A program made the position numbers and the translations under genes. The notes below the pieces were generated by a model that did not search any database, was not told where the DNA came from, and was given only the letters and a program-made list of their open reading frames with translations. A stretch of DNA of 64,000 nucleotides, taken from contig SAAB01000001.1 of the NCBI GenBank assembly GCA_009929615.1, forward strand, positions 62,001 to 126,000, written 5' to 3'. Shown here one piece after another: positions 17,129 to 25,745 of this stretch (its first letter is position 1; each line of letters starts with the position of its first letter). The DNA is from Clostridia bacterium. GTDB lineage: Bacteria; Bacillota; Clostridia; Lachnospirales; Lachnospiraceae.

Positions 17129-17473
17129 ATGACGTTAGAGGAAATAGCAAGGAAATTTGACATTTCTTTAGATAAGTTAAGAAAATATGAAGAACAGGGA
17201 CTGTTGAAGGGGACTTTGCTTCAAAATGGAGAAAAGGTCTATTCGGAAAAAGAAATAAGCCACATTGCTCAGTTGAATGATCTTTTTAAAGCCGGATTTA
17301 GTGTTGAGGATGTAAGGGAATATATGGATAACATGAGAGATGAGAAGCAAAGACTTCGCTTGTTGAGAAAATATCGTAATATTCTAATTTCCGAGTTACA
17401 TCAGAAACAAAAAAGTATTGAAAATTTGGATTATATAATTGCTGAGATTAAGAAAAAGGAGGCTATATCATGA
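17129..17473 (+). CDS. MerR-type helix-turn-helix regulator
   Basis: A 114-aa protein with a winged helix at the N-terminus (TLEEIARKFDISLDKLRKYE, EQGLLKG) and a C-terminal coiled-coil dimerisation helix, the plan of small MerR-type regulators. No effector domain follows the coiled coil. It is the first gene of a tightly packed group: its stop overlaps the start of the lipoprotein flavodoxin (ATGA), so it probably controls that group and itself. The ribosome site is GAGGAAG. Confidence 0.8.
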   Translation: MTLEEIARKFDISLDKLRKYEEQGLLKGTLLQNGEKVYSEKEISHIAQLNDLFKAGFSVEDVREYMDNMRDEKQRLRLLRKYRNILISELHQKQKSIENLDYIIAEIKKKEAIS

Positions 17474-18567
17474 AAAAAACACAACTTTTAGCATTGTTTC
17501 TACTGATTAGTGTATGTATATCCGCATGCGGTCAGAGTCAGAAAACAATACGACATGTTTCTGAAGAAGTTACGACAACGGAAACTGAAACAGTAATAGA
17601 ACAGAAGGAGGACAATCGTATTTTAATTGTGTACTTTTCACGTTATGGTAATACGGATTATCCGGAAGATGTGGATGCCACGACGTCTGCCAGTATTATT
17701 GAAGACAGTGGAACCTTTGGAACCACAGAGTATGTGGCAAGAATAATCCAGGACAAAACAGGTGGAGACTTACATCTGATTGAAACGGTGACACCTTATA
17801 CTGCGGATTTTGAAGAACTAAGAGATGTGAATCACAATGAAATGGCAGAAAATTTTCTTCCGGAATTGAAGGAAAGTGATTTGGATATATCTGAGTATGA
17901 TACAGTATTTATCGGTTTTCCTATCTGGGCTACCGATGTTCCACAGCCGGTCCTTTCATTTTTGAATCAGTATGATTTATCTGGCAAAACAGTGATTCCT
18001 TTTTGTACCCATGATGGATATGGGGCAGGAAGCAGTTATGCTTCCGTTCAGGAAGCAAGTCATGCCGATTCTGTAAGAGATGGAATCGCAATTGAGGCAA
18101 AGGATGTGCCGGGAGCGGCAGACCTGATACAGGAGTGGCTGAGCAGAATTCAGGTTATTACTGAAAATCCAGATGAAACAAGTGCTGAAGGCGTAAAGAA
18201 TGAAATTCTGCCAATTCAGATTGTAGTAGGTGATGAAATAATGGAAGGCGTGTTATACGATAGTCCGTTAGCAGACGAGTTTAGGGAAAAGCTTCCGATA
18301 TCCGTTTCCATGGTTGGATATGGCGGACGTGAGTATTATGGAGGCATAGATTTTACACCAGAAAATGCAGAAGGTGGACAATTGCATTTTGAAAATGGAG
18401 ATATCACATATTGCAGTACAAATAATAGTATGGCTATATTTTATGCACAAACAGATAGACCAAATTTAACTATGGAAGTAATACCAATTGGAAAAGTAAT
18501 ATCCGATTTGGCGGTATTTGACACATTTTCCGGAAATGAAGAAATCACATTCCGGGTAGCAGAATGA
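17470..18567 (+). CDS. Lipoprotein: flavodoxin domain fused to cyclophilin-like domain
   Basis: A 365-aa surface lipoprotein. The signal peptide ends in ISAC with the lipidated C20. A flavodoxin-type FMN domain follows (~50-220; phosphate loop FSRYGNT, IGFPIWATDVPQPVLSFL, IPFCTHDGYGAGSS), with the ~25-residue insert after the loop seen in Flavodoxin_4 proteins. The C-terminal ~130 residues (PIQIVVGDEIMEGVLYDS, MVGYGGREYYGGIDF) match the bacterial cyclophilin-like fold. It should be anchored outside the membrane. It overlaps MerR before it and MATE after it by four bases each, implying a single operon. The redox partner and the role of the cyclophilin-like part are unknown. Confidence 0.85.
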   Translation: MKKTQLLALFLLISVCISACGQSQKTIRHVSEEVTTTETETVIEQKEDNRILIVYFSRYGNTDYPEDVDATTSASIIEDSGTFGTTEYVARIIQDKTGGDLHLIETVTPYTADFEELRDVNHNEMAENFLPELKESDLDISEYDTVFIGFPIWATDVPQPVLSFLNQYDLSGKTVIPFCTHDGYGAGSSYASVQEASHADSVRDGIAIEAKDVPGAADLIQEWLSRIQVITENPDETSAEGVKNEILPIQIVVGDEIMEGVLYDSPLADEFREKLPISVSMVGYGGREYYGGIDFTPENAEGGQLHFENGDITYCSTNNSMAIFYAQTDRPNLTMEVIPIGKVISDLAVFDTFSGNEEITFRVAE

Positions 18568-19925
18568 TGATAGAGGGCGTTGAAACGGAGACGGTGGAAC
18601 TGTTTTCGGATAAAGAATTAAGAACAATGATTATTCCCCTGTTTTTAGAACAGCTGCTAGTCATGTGTGTTGGTATGGCAGATACTATCGTAGTCAGCCA
18701 TGTTGGAGAAGCGGCAGTATCAGGGGTATCCCTGGTAAACCAATTCAATACTATTTTTATTTATCTCTTTACAGCATTATCATCTGGCGGAGCCATTATT
18801 ATTAGTCAATATATAGGCAGAAAAGATAGAAAACAAGGTGGAAAATCTGCGAGTCAGCTGCTTTTGTTTTCTACACTCTTTTCTATTGTGATTGCAGGAC
18901 TGGTACTCCTCGGAAATAGAAGTCTGATGCGTCTGTTATTCGGGAAAGTGGAAGACTCTGTGATGCAGGCATGTCTCACATATCTTATGATATCTGCCCT
19001 TTCTTATCCGGCACTGGCTGTTTACAATTCCGGAGCAGCTATCTATCGTAGTATGGGACGGACGAAGGCAACGATGTATATCTCTATATTGTCCAATGTG
19101 ATTAATATAATTGGAAATATTATCGGAGTGTTTGTATTGCATGCCGGAGTAGCCGGGGTGGCATATCCATCTCTGATTGCCCGGATTTTTTCGGCAGTAG
19201 TAATTACTATATTATGTTTTCAAAAGAAAAATGAGGTTTCCTATGAGGCAAAATGGCTTTTTCATTGGGATGGAACTTTACTAAAAAAAATCTTAGGGGT
19301 AGCGATTCCGAATGGCATAGAAAATGGAGTGTTTCAGCTGGTTAAAGTGGCACTCAGCAGTATTGTGGCTTTGTTTGGCACCTATGAAATAGCAGCCAAT
19401 GGAGTTGCACAGAGTATCTGGTCCATGGCGGCTTTGGCAGCGGTATCTATGGGACCGGTATTTATTACTGTGATAGGCCAATGCATGGGAAACAGGAATG
19501 TAGAAGCAGCAGACTATTATTTTAAGAAATTGATGAAGCTGACACTTCGGATGTCCTGTATATGGAATTTGCTGATTTTATGTCTGACACCTTTATTTCT
19601 GAGATTCTATGCATTGGAACCGGAAACAAAGAAGTTGGTTATTTGCCTGGTATTTATCCACAATATATTTAATGGAATCGCCTTTCCTTTTTCAGGTGCC
19701 CTCAGTAATGGATTAAGAGCTGCAGGGGATGTAAAATATACAATGGTCATATCTGTTGTGACAACGATATTTGTAAGATTGTTATTATCTTATGTACTGG
19801 GCATCGCTTGTCACATGGGAGTTATTGGAATCGCAATTGCGATGGTTGCGGACTGGCTGATTCGGGCAGCTATATTTCTGCGGCGGCAGAAAACAGGAGA
19901 ATGGAAAGAATTTCAGGTTATTTAG
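18564..19925 (+). CDS. MATE family efflux transporter
   Basis: A 453-aa transporter with about 12 helices of the multidrug and toxin extrusion family. Features include the start LRTMIIPLFLEQLLVMCVGM with ADTIVVSHVGEAAVSG, and ALSSGGAIIISQYIGRKD. It belongs to a different subgroup from the MATE at 8433. The substrate is unknown. Its position between two lipoprotein flavodoxin genes, with overlapping start and stop on the upstream side, suggests its cargo relates to their redox function, but this is inference. Confidence 0.9.
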   Translation: MMIEGVETETVELFSDKELRTMIIPLFLEQLLVMCVGMADTIVVSHVGEAAVSGVSLVNQFNTIFIYLFTALSSGGAIIISQYIGRKDRKQGGKSASQLLLFSTLFSIVIAGLVLLGNRSLMRLLFGKVEDSVMQACLTYLMISALSYPALAVYNSGAAIYRSMGRTKATMYISILSNVINIIGNIIGVFVLHAGVAGVAYPSLIARIFSAVVITILCFQKKNEVSYEAKWLFHWDGTLLKKILGVAIPNGIENGVFQLVKVALSSIVALFGTYEIAANGVAQSIWSMAALAAVSMGPVFITVIGQCMGNRNVEAADYYFKKLMKLTLRMSCIWNLLILCLTPLFLRFYALEPETKKLVICLVFIHNIFNGIAFPFSGALSNGLRAAGDVKYTMVISVVTTIFVRLLLSYVLGIACHMGVIGIAIAMVADWLIRAAIFLRRQKTGEWKEFQVI

Positions 19926-19998
19926 GCTGATGAAATCAATACATCTGGCTGATTATAATAGACACTATATATGAAAGAAAAGAATAGGAGGAACCTAA

Positions 19999-20640
19999 AT
20001 GAAAAAAATCACATCTTTATTACTTATTGCAGCCTTCAGTTTTTCCCTTGTAGCCTGTGGCAGCAGACAAGAGGCAAACAGTAAGACAACAGAAAGTGAA
20101 AATGTTACAACCGAAGAGAAGCCGACTGAAACGACAGAAACTGCAGAAGAAAGCGATGCAGAAGAAACAAATGATACCCTTGTTGTGTATTTCTCTAACA
20201 CTGGAAATACAAAAGCAATTGCTGAAAAGATAGCGAACGGACTTGACGCAGATATCTATGAAATTATTGCAGAAGTTCCTTACACGGACGCAGATCTTGA
20301 CTATAACGATAATAATAGCAGAAGTACACAGGAAATGAATGATCCTTCTGCACGTCCTGCAATTTCAGGAAGTGTAGAAAACATGGAGCAGTACGATACC
20401 ATCTATATTGGTTATCCGATTTGGTGGGGTGAAGCACCAAGAATCTTAGATACTTTTGTGGAGCTTTATGATTTTACCGATAAAACAGTGATTCCATTCT
20501 GTACTTCAGCAAGCAGTGGGATGGGTTCTTCAGCAAGTGGATTAGAATCCCTGGCAGGAAGTGGTAACTGGTTGGATGGCCAGCGTTTTAGCGGAAGCGA
20601 ATCGGATGAAACTGTAATGGAATGGGTAAATGGATTATGA
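19999..20640 (+). CDS. Lipoprotein flavodoxin
   Basis: A 213-aa surface lipoprotein. A type II signal peptide ends in LVAC (C20), followed by a Thr/Glu-rich linker to ~55. A short flavodoxin domain then follows, with phosphate loop VYFSNTGNTKAIAEK, IGYPIWWGEAPRIL and IPFCTSASSGMGSS. FMN would sit outside the membrane. Its stop overlaps the start of the DUF4405 gene (ATGA), so the two are probably translated together and may pass electrons between them. AGGAGG precedes the ATG. Confidence 0.88.
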   Translation: MKKITSLLLIAAFSFSLVACGSRQEANSKTTESENVTTEEKPTETTETAEESDAEETNDTLVVYFSNTGNTKAIAEKIANGLDADIYEIIAEVPYTDADLDYNDNNSRSTQEMNDPSARPAISGSVENMEQYDTIYIGYPIWWGEAPRILDTFVELYDFTDKTVIPFCTSASSGMGSSASGLESLAGSGNWLDGQRFSGSESDETVMEWVNGL

Positions 20641-21290
20641 TTTCAAAAAAACAGATTAAGATAGTGGTTGACATTATTATGTCGATAGCACTTCTCTTTC
20701 TGATGGCATTTCAGGTGACCGGTGATAAATATCATGAATGGATCGGAGCAGGAATGCTTCTACTATTTGTGATACATAATCTTCTGAATGCGGGGTGGTA
20801 TAAGGCACTTTTTAAAGGCAAATATTCCATACACAGAGTAATTAGAACCATAGTTAATTTATTGGTGCTGGTGGCAATCATTTTAACAGGGTATAGCGGA
20901 ATCGTTATGTCACGTTTTGTATTTGATTTTCTGCCGATTAGTGGCGGTATGGCCTTAGCAAGAAAGATGCATCTGGCGGGTTCTTATTGGGCATTTGTAT
21001 GGATGAGTATTCATCTTGGGATGCATTGGAATATGATGATTAGGAAACTGAATACCAAAAGAACAGTTCTTATAAATGTTCTAAGAATTGCAGCGATTGC
21101 AATCGCTGTTTATGGTGCAATACTATTTGGACAGGCAGAAATATTCCGGAATATGTTCTTGCAGAATGAGTTTGCTGTCTTTGACTTTGAAACACCAGCT
21201 GTTCTTATAATTTTTCAAAATCTTGCGATGATGTCTACCTGGATTTTTATAGGACATTATCTGTCAAAAGGAATTGCCAGAAAACAGTAG
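20637..21290 (+). CDS. DUF4405 membrane protein, probable b-type cytochrome
   Basis: A 217-aa integral membrane protein with about six helices. Histidines are placed as in di-haem cytochrome b: H33 and H47 face the two ends of one helix (13 residues between), and H112 and H126 do the same in another (also 13). H130 is an extra. DUF4405 proteins resemble cytochrome b561-type modules, so electron transfer across the membrane is plausible. Translation coupling to the lipoprotein flavodoxin supports a shared redox role. The open frame starts earlier, but the ATG at 20637, overlapping the upstream stop, is the likely start. Confidence 0.75.
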   Translation: MISKKQIKIVVDIIMSIALLFLMAFQVTGDKYHEWIGAGMLLLFVIHNLLNAGWYKALFKGKYSIHRVIRTIVNLLVLVAIILTGYSGIVMSRFVFDFLPISGGMALARKMHLAGSYWAFVWMSIHLGMHWNMMIRKLNTKRTVLINVLRIAAIAIAVYGAILFGQAEIFRNMFLQNEFAVFDFETPAVLIIFQNLAMMSTWIFIGHYLSKGIARKQ

Positions 21291-21321
21291 TATATTCCTA
21301 TAGGGTGAATTTTAAATAAAG

Positions 21322-21367
21322 ACGGAAGTAATCAGTGATATATTCAATGGTTATTTCCGTTTTTTTG
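21322..21367 (+). terminator. Terminator closing the flavodoxin/DUF4405 operon
   Basis: ACGGAAGTAA pairs with TTATTTCCGT (one mismatch) and is followed by six T. Confidence 0.8.
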
Positions 21368-21385
21368 TATATTAATATTGTTCCG

Positions 21386-21414
21386 TTGAGAGAATAAGGC
21401 ATCTGTGGTATTCT
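21386..21414 (+). promoter_or_regulatory. Extended -10 promoter of the Cys-rich protein gene
   Basis: TTGAGA, 17 bases, TATTCT with TGTGG before the -10. Confidence 0.55.
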
Positions 21415-21491
21415 TATTAATAAAGAAATCGACAGATGTTGATTCGTAGGTGATAGGACATAGATGGCTTCCTATTTACGGAGGTAGAAAA

Positions 21492-21632
21492 ATGGAAAAC
21501 AAGGAATGCCCATGCAAAAGAAAAAAATGCCAATATCATGGAAAGTGCGATGCTTGTATAGCCCATCATGAGAAATCAAAAAGATTAAGACCTTGTGAAA
21601 GAGTGCAGAAAGCAGGTAATTGTACCAGATAG
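21492..21632 (+). CDS. Small cysteine-rich protein
   Basis: A 46-aa basic protein with seven cysteines (6, 8, 13, 19, 22, 35, 44) and clustered histidines (16, 25, 26), a spacing that suggests metal binding. No signal peptide is visible. Similar short C-x-C...YHGKC-type proteins are common in related gut Clostridia, but no function is known to me. CGGAGG just upstream of the ATG at 21492 sets the start over the earlier in-frame ATG at 21450. Confidence 0.6.
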   Translation: MENKECPCKRKKCQYHGKCDACIAHHEKSKRLRPCERVQKAGNCTR

Positions 21633-21657
21633 TAAATCGAAATATGGAGATGATATA

Positions 21658-22263
21658 TTGGAATTTAATGAGAAATTGCAAGAACTGAGAAAAAATAAAA
21701 ATTTAACGCAGGAACAGCTTGCAGAAAAGTTATATGTATCAAGAACAGCTATATCGAAGTGAGAATCCGGCAGAGGCTATCCAAGTATAGATTCACTAAA
21801 AGAAATATCTAAATTTTTTTCAATATCACTAGATGATTTACTTTCAAGTGAGGAGATACTAACGGTTGCACAAGAGGAAAGCAAACAGAAAATACATCAT
21901 TTTCGGGATTTGGTATTTGGCTTACTTGATTGTTCAATAGCTATGTTTCTTTTTCTGCCATTTTTTGGGCAAAGAGAGGGAAGTATAATAGAGGAAGTCA
22001 CACTTTTGTCGTTAACAAAGGTGCCGGGCTATATTAAAATTCCCTATCTGGTGATTGTAGTTGGATTGATTCTCTGTGGTGTACTTACATTAGCACTGCA
22101 AAATTGCAGAACACCAAGTTGGATAAATAGTAAGGCAAAATTATCTTTAGGGTTAAGTGCGGTGGCGGCCCTTTTATTTATGATAAGCCAGCAGCCCTAT
22201 GCAGCTATGTTTGCCTTTCTGTTCTTAGTGATAAAGGCTCTAATGCTGATAAAATGGACATGA
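21658..22263 (+). pseudogene. XRE-type membrane-linked regulator with an in-frame TGA
   Basis: The frame from TTG at 21658 (GGAGAT before it) encodes a Cro/CI-type helix-turn-helix (FNEKLQELRKNKNLTQEQLA). After SRTAISK comes TGA at 21760-21762, exactly where the family has Trp (KWESG). The frame then continues with ESGRGYPSIDSLKEISKFF, a linker and four membrane helices to 22263. A single TGG-to-TGA change explains it. Only a 34-aa stub should be made unless translation restarts downstream. Confidence 0.75.
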
Positions 22264-22370
22264 CACGGAGCGTATCATCTATGTGACGTGTTAATTCTTT
22301 CATGTTTTTATTGATTCTGTTACGTTGTGTTTAGGCAAAAGCCAAATACAAGAAAAAGGATGGATAAAAA

Positions 22371-23033
22371 ATGAAAAAGAAGAATCAAAGGAATTTTTGT
22401 ATTACAGGATGTTTTTTATTACTGTTTCTGCTGTGGACAATGGCAATTAAATATGTGGATGTACAACCAATTGGTCCGAAAGCATCCTGTGTAGGATTTG
22501 CTGGATTTAATGAATTCTTTCATAATTTAACGGGAACGCATATGATGGTCTATACCATTACAGACTGGCTAGGCTTAGTTCCGCTGTTCGTTGCCCTTGG
22601 GTTTGCACTGATGGGGCTTGTGCAGCTCATCAAAAGAAGAAGTTTATTAAAGGTAGATAAGGACATACTGGTGCTTGGTGGATTTTATGTTGTTGTGATG
22701 GCAACCTATATATTGTTTGAATTTTGGGTCATTAATTACAGACCGATATTGATAGATGGTTATCTCGAAGCATCTTATCCATCATCAACCACACTTCTGG
22801 TGATGTGCGTGATGCCAACAGCCATTATGCAATTTAACAGTAGAATTAAAAATCAGAAAATGAAAAAAGAAGTTGAATATGTTATTCTTACTTTCATTCT
22901 TTTTATGGTTATTGGAAGATTAATATCAGGAGTACACTGGTTTACGGATATCATTGGGGGCATATTATTAAGTGCAGGTCTGGTAATGATGTATTATTCT
23001 ATAAGTAAAGGTATCGAAAATGCAAATGGATGA
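22371..23033 (+). CDS. PAP2 family membrane phosphatase
   Basis: Type 2 phosphatidic acid phosphatase-like membrane protein, 220 aa, about six helices. The three catalytic motifs are recognisable in variant form: NYRP (motif 1), YPSSTT (motif 2, usually PSGH) and GRLISGVHWFTDIIGG (motif 3, R...H...D intact). Motif 2 lacks the usual His after PSS, so activity on lipid phosphates is likely but not assured. The ATG follows a plausible AAAGGATGG site. The stop overlaps the next start (ATGA). Confidence 0.8.
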   Translation: MKKKNQRNFCITGCFLLLFLLWTMAIKYVDVQPIGPKASCVGFAGFNEFFHNLTGTHMMVYTITDWLGLVPLFVALGFALMGLVQLIKRRSLLKVDKDILVLGGFYVVVMATYILFEFWVINYRPILIDGYLEASYPSSTTLLVMCVMPTAIMQFNSRIKNQKMKKEVEYVILTFILFMVIGRLISGVHWFTDIIGGILLSAGLVMMYYSISKGIENANG

Positions 23034-23260
23034 AGGAGAGAAGGACATTGCAGGAAGACTCAAGGAAATATAAAATAAGCATGCCGCTTGCAGGTAAAGT
23101 TGTATTTGGGTTCATGTCTGTAACAGGCTTAGTTCTTGGAACTATGTTTATAGTATATGGAGATATGACTCTAGCGGGGATTATATGCTATATTTATGCA
23201 CTTTGCATGTTGGGAATGCTATTTGCTCAAATTACAGTAGAAGACAATAAATTATATTGA
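23030..23260 (+). CDS. Small two-helix membrane protein, unknown function
   Basis: A 76-aa protein with a charged N-terminus and two predicted membrane helices (~20-43, ~46-66). No family is recognised. Start/stop overlap with the PAP2 gene argues it is a real, co-translated gene. Confidence 0.55.
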   Translation: MKERRTLQEDSRKYKISMPLAGKVVFGFMSVTGLVLGTMFIVYGDMTLAGIICYIYALCMLGMLFAQITVEDNKLY

Positions 23261-23272
23261 GGAAGAATACAG

Positions 23273-23818
23273 ATGACAGAAATACAAATAATAAAGATTA
23301 TTTTCGGAATATTGCTTTTCTTAGGTGGTACAGTTTTAATAATTTTATCCTATGTTTCGGGATATAGATATTTAGTTCAGGAAAAAAGATGTACAGCAAA
23401 AGTAAGTGGAACCATTAAAAAATATACATTAGGTTCGCGAGGTGGAAGTTCTGGCATTCACCTGCCGGTTGTGTACTATGTCGTAGATGGTGTAGAATAT
23501 AAACGGATTGGACCGGAGTACAAGGGCTATGTGCAGATAACCAAAAAGGGATTTGCAACGCAAAATAGCATGAACTACGAAGAAAAAAATCAAGTATTCT
23601 ACATACATAGAAATATGAATTCAGTGATTGGTGCTGCAAAAAATCCAATACAGGAATTATACCCGCTGGATTCCCAGATTGATGTCTATTATGATCCCGG
23701 CAATCCTAAGCTGTCCTATGTTTTACGCTATTGTAATAATAAATGGGTATTTTGGCTCATGTTTTTAACCGGGGCGGTTCTTTGGATTGTAGATGTGATG
23801 ATTCAGATTTTTTTATAG
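23273..23818 (+). CDS. DUF3592-like membrane protein
   Basis: A 181-aa protein with an N-terminal helix (~8-28), an extracytoplasmic beta-rich region (AKVSGTIKKYTLGSRGG, LPVVYYVVDGVEYKRIG, VDVYYDPGNPKLSYVL) and a C-terminal helix. The Y-x-DP-x-NP motif is typical of DUF3592 domains. Function unknown. It lies 12 bases after the small membrane protein, in the same run of genes. Confidence 0.65.
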   Translation: MTEIQIIKIIFGILLFLGGTVLIILSYVSGYRYLVQEKRCTAKVSGTIKKYTLGSRGGSSGIHLPVVYYVVDGVEYKRIGPEYKGYVQITKKGFATQNSMNYEEKNQVFYIHRNMNSVIGAAKNPIQELYPLDSQIDVYYDPGNPKLSYVLRYCNNKWVFWLMFLTGAVLWIVDVMIQIFL

Positions 23819-23840
23819 AAATGAAGAGGTTAGATAGAAT

Positions 23841-24686
23841 ATGGAAATTAAGAATAATAATTTTTCAACAACAAAAACCATTGCAAATATCCTCATCTAT
23901 TTTGTTTTGTTTTTAGCAGGTGAGTTAGGAAGCAGCCTCCTATTTGATTTGATTTTTTCAGTATTTAAATTTTCGAATGTTGAATATTATTACATTTTAA
24001 GGATGCTGGGGTCTTTAATATTTACTTTCTTTCTGTTTTGGATTTATACAACAAAGGTTCTTCATCGGGAAATGAAAGACTTTGGAATTACCTGTGATAT
24101 TAAGCAATGGGGCGTTATATTATCTGTTTTGCTTCCGGCATTTGTCGTGGGCATCTTTCTGCAGCTTGGGGAAATGCGGATAAATTCATTTTCAACAGTT
24201 GAAATAGTATTAATTATAATAGCATCCATATGTATTGGCTTAAAATCAGGAATATTGGAGGAAATGCTGTTCCGTGGTTTTATTATGAAGTTATTAGAAA
24301 ATAGATGGAATAGATATATTGCGATTTTTGTGCCTTCATTTTTATTTAGCCTGGTACATATTCCTTCAATGGAAAACTTTACAATAGGTGGTGTAATGCT
24401 GTTAATCATAAGTGGTACACTCGTCGGGGTCATGTTTTCCCTTGTGGCTTATAAGGGAAATTCTATCAGTAATAGTGCTATGATGCATGGTATATGGAAT
24501 TTTGTTTTAATAACAGACATTCTTCATATTACGACTTCAGCAGGCGCCTATGGTAAACCTATTTTTTCTCTCATCATTCCTTCAGAGAATATACTGCTGA
24601 CAGGTGGAGGATTTGGTATAGAAGCTTCATTAGTAGCGATTATTGGATATTTATTTGTTTGTAGCATGACATATAGGAAAAAGTAG
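23841..24686 (+). CDS. CPBP family intramembrane metalloprotease
   Basis: A 281-aa membrane protein with about eight helices of the CAAX protease/bacteriocin-processing (Abi) family. The three conserved motifs are present: E140-E141-x-x-x-R145 (EEMLFR), FLFSLVHI with the second metal-binding His, and MMHGIWN. These proteins process or confer immunity to peptides, or process membrane proteins; no bacteriocin gene is adjacent. It ends 65 bases before a LysR gene. Confidence 0.9.
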   Translation: MEIKNNNFSTTKTIANILIYFVLFLAGELGSSLLFDLIFSVFKFSNVEYYYILRMLGSLIFTFFLFWIYTTKVLHREMKDFGITCDIKQWGVILSVLLPAFVVGIFLQLGEMRINSFSTVEIVLIIIASICIGLKSGILEEMLFRGFIMKLLENRWNRYIAIFVPSFLFSLVHIPSMENFTIGGVMLLIISGTLVGVMFSLVAYKGNSISNSAMMHGIWNFVLITDILHITTSAGAYGKPIFSLIIPSENILLTGGGFGIEASLVAIIGYLFVCSMTYRKK

Positions 24687-24751
24687 CAGGCCCTGTATGC
24701 CTCGGATTTGAGAAAAGCCTTATTATAAGGAACTGATGTGAGGATAAAAAT

Positions 24752-25651
24752 ATGACTTTACAAAATTTGAAATATATTATTGCAGTCACAGAGAGTGGCT
24801 CAATTACTGAAGCATCGAAGAAAAAACATATTTCACAGCCAAGTTTATCCAATGCGATAAAAGATGTAGAGAAGGAAGTGGGTTTTTCGATATTTACAAG
24901 AACAAGAGTTGGGATTGCATTAACAAAAGAAGGTATAGAATTTTTAGGATATGCCAGACAGGTTGTTCAGGAGATGGAGCTTCTTGAAAGTAGATTTATC
25001 ATGAATACCTCTTCAAAACAACGTTTTTGTGTCTCCACACAGCATTATACATTTACAGCCAATGCTTTTGTTGAGCTGGTTCAGCAGTTTGGTCAGGAGC
25101 GATTTGAATTTATTTTAAATGAGACCGGAACTCATCAGATTATGCAGGATGTAAAAAATCGATTTAGCGATTTGGGTGTCTTATGTATAAGCGCTGAGAA
25201 TGAAGCGGTGCTGAAGAAAACTTTAAAGGAATATAATCTGAATTTTTTCGACCTGTTTACAGCAAAGCCTCATGTTTTTTTGAGGAAAGACCATCCATTA
25301 TCCAATAGAAAATCAATAAAATTGGAAGATTTAAAAGAATATCCGAGACTTAATTTTTTGCAGGGGAATTATGAGTCGTTGTCTTATGCGGAAGAACCTT
25401 TCAGTAATGTGCTTTCTGAAAAAATAATACGTGTAAGTGATAGAGCAGCGGTCATTAATCTTATGATTGGCTTGGATGGATATACCATATCTACCGGAAT
25501 ATTTCCCAAATATTTGCATGGAGATTCGATCATATCCGTTCCATTGGAAGAGGAAGAAGCATTACATATTGGATATGTGTTAAATAAGGGTCAGGAACTT
25601 TCAAAATTAGGTGAAATATATGTGGATGAATTGAGAAAATTCAACCCATAG
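24752..25651 (+). CDS. LysR family transcriptional regulator
   Basis: A 299-aa LysR-type regulator with the N-terminal helix-turn-helix (VTESGSITEASKKKHISQ, PSLSNAIKDVE) and a periplasmic-binding-protein-like effector domain. The next gene is a LysE-type exporter in the same direction. LysR/LysE pairs are a common arrangement in which the regulator senses the exported amino acid. The effector is not known. Confidence 0.92.
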   Translation: MTLQNLKYIIAVTESGSITEASKKKHISQPSLSNAIKDVEKEVGFSIFTRTRVGIALTKEGIEFLGYARQVVQEMELLESRFIMNTSSKQRFCVSTQHYTFTANAFVELVQQFGQERFEFILNETGTHQIMQDVKNRFSDLGVLCISAENEAVLKKTLKEYNLNFFDLFTAKPHVFLRKDHPLSNRKSIKLEDLKEYPRLNFLQGNYESLSYAEEPFSNVLSEKIIRVSDRAAVINLMIGLDGYTISTGIFPKYLHGDSIISVPLEEEEALHIGYVLNKGQELSKLGEIYVDELRKFNP

Positions 25652-25663
25652 TTAAAAACTATG
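25647..25663. promoter_or_regulatory. Inverted repeat between LysR and LysE genes
   Basis: CATAGTT-AAA-AACTATG, a perfect 7-bp dyad overlapping the LysR stop and 83 bases before the LysE start. It could be an operator or a small hairpin. Confidence 0.35.
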
Positions 25664-25745
25664 AATACGAATATTTATAAAGCATTACCTATGAACATCC
25701 TTAATATGATATTTTAGAAAAAAGAACTTATAAAGGAGTGTTCAT

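Noticed and set aside
21760..21762. TGA as selenocysteine or Trp recoding
   Set aside because: The family has Trp here, no hairpin of the selenocysteine type follows, and TGA serves as a normal stop in many genes of the window.
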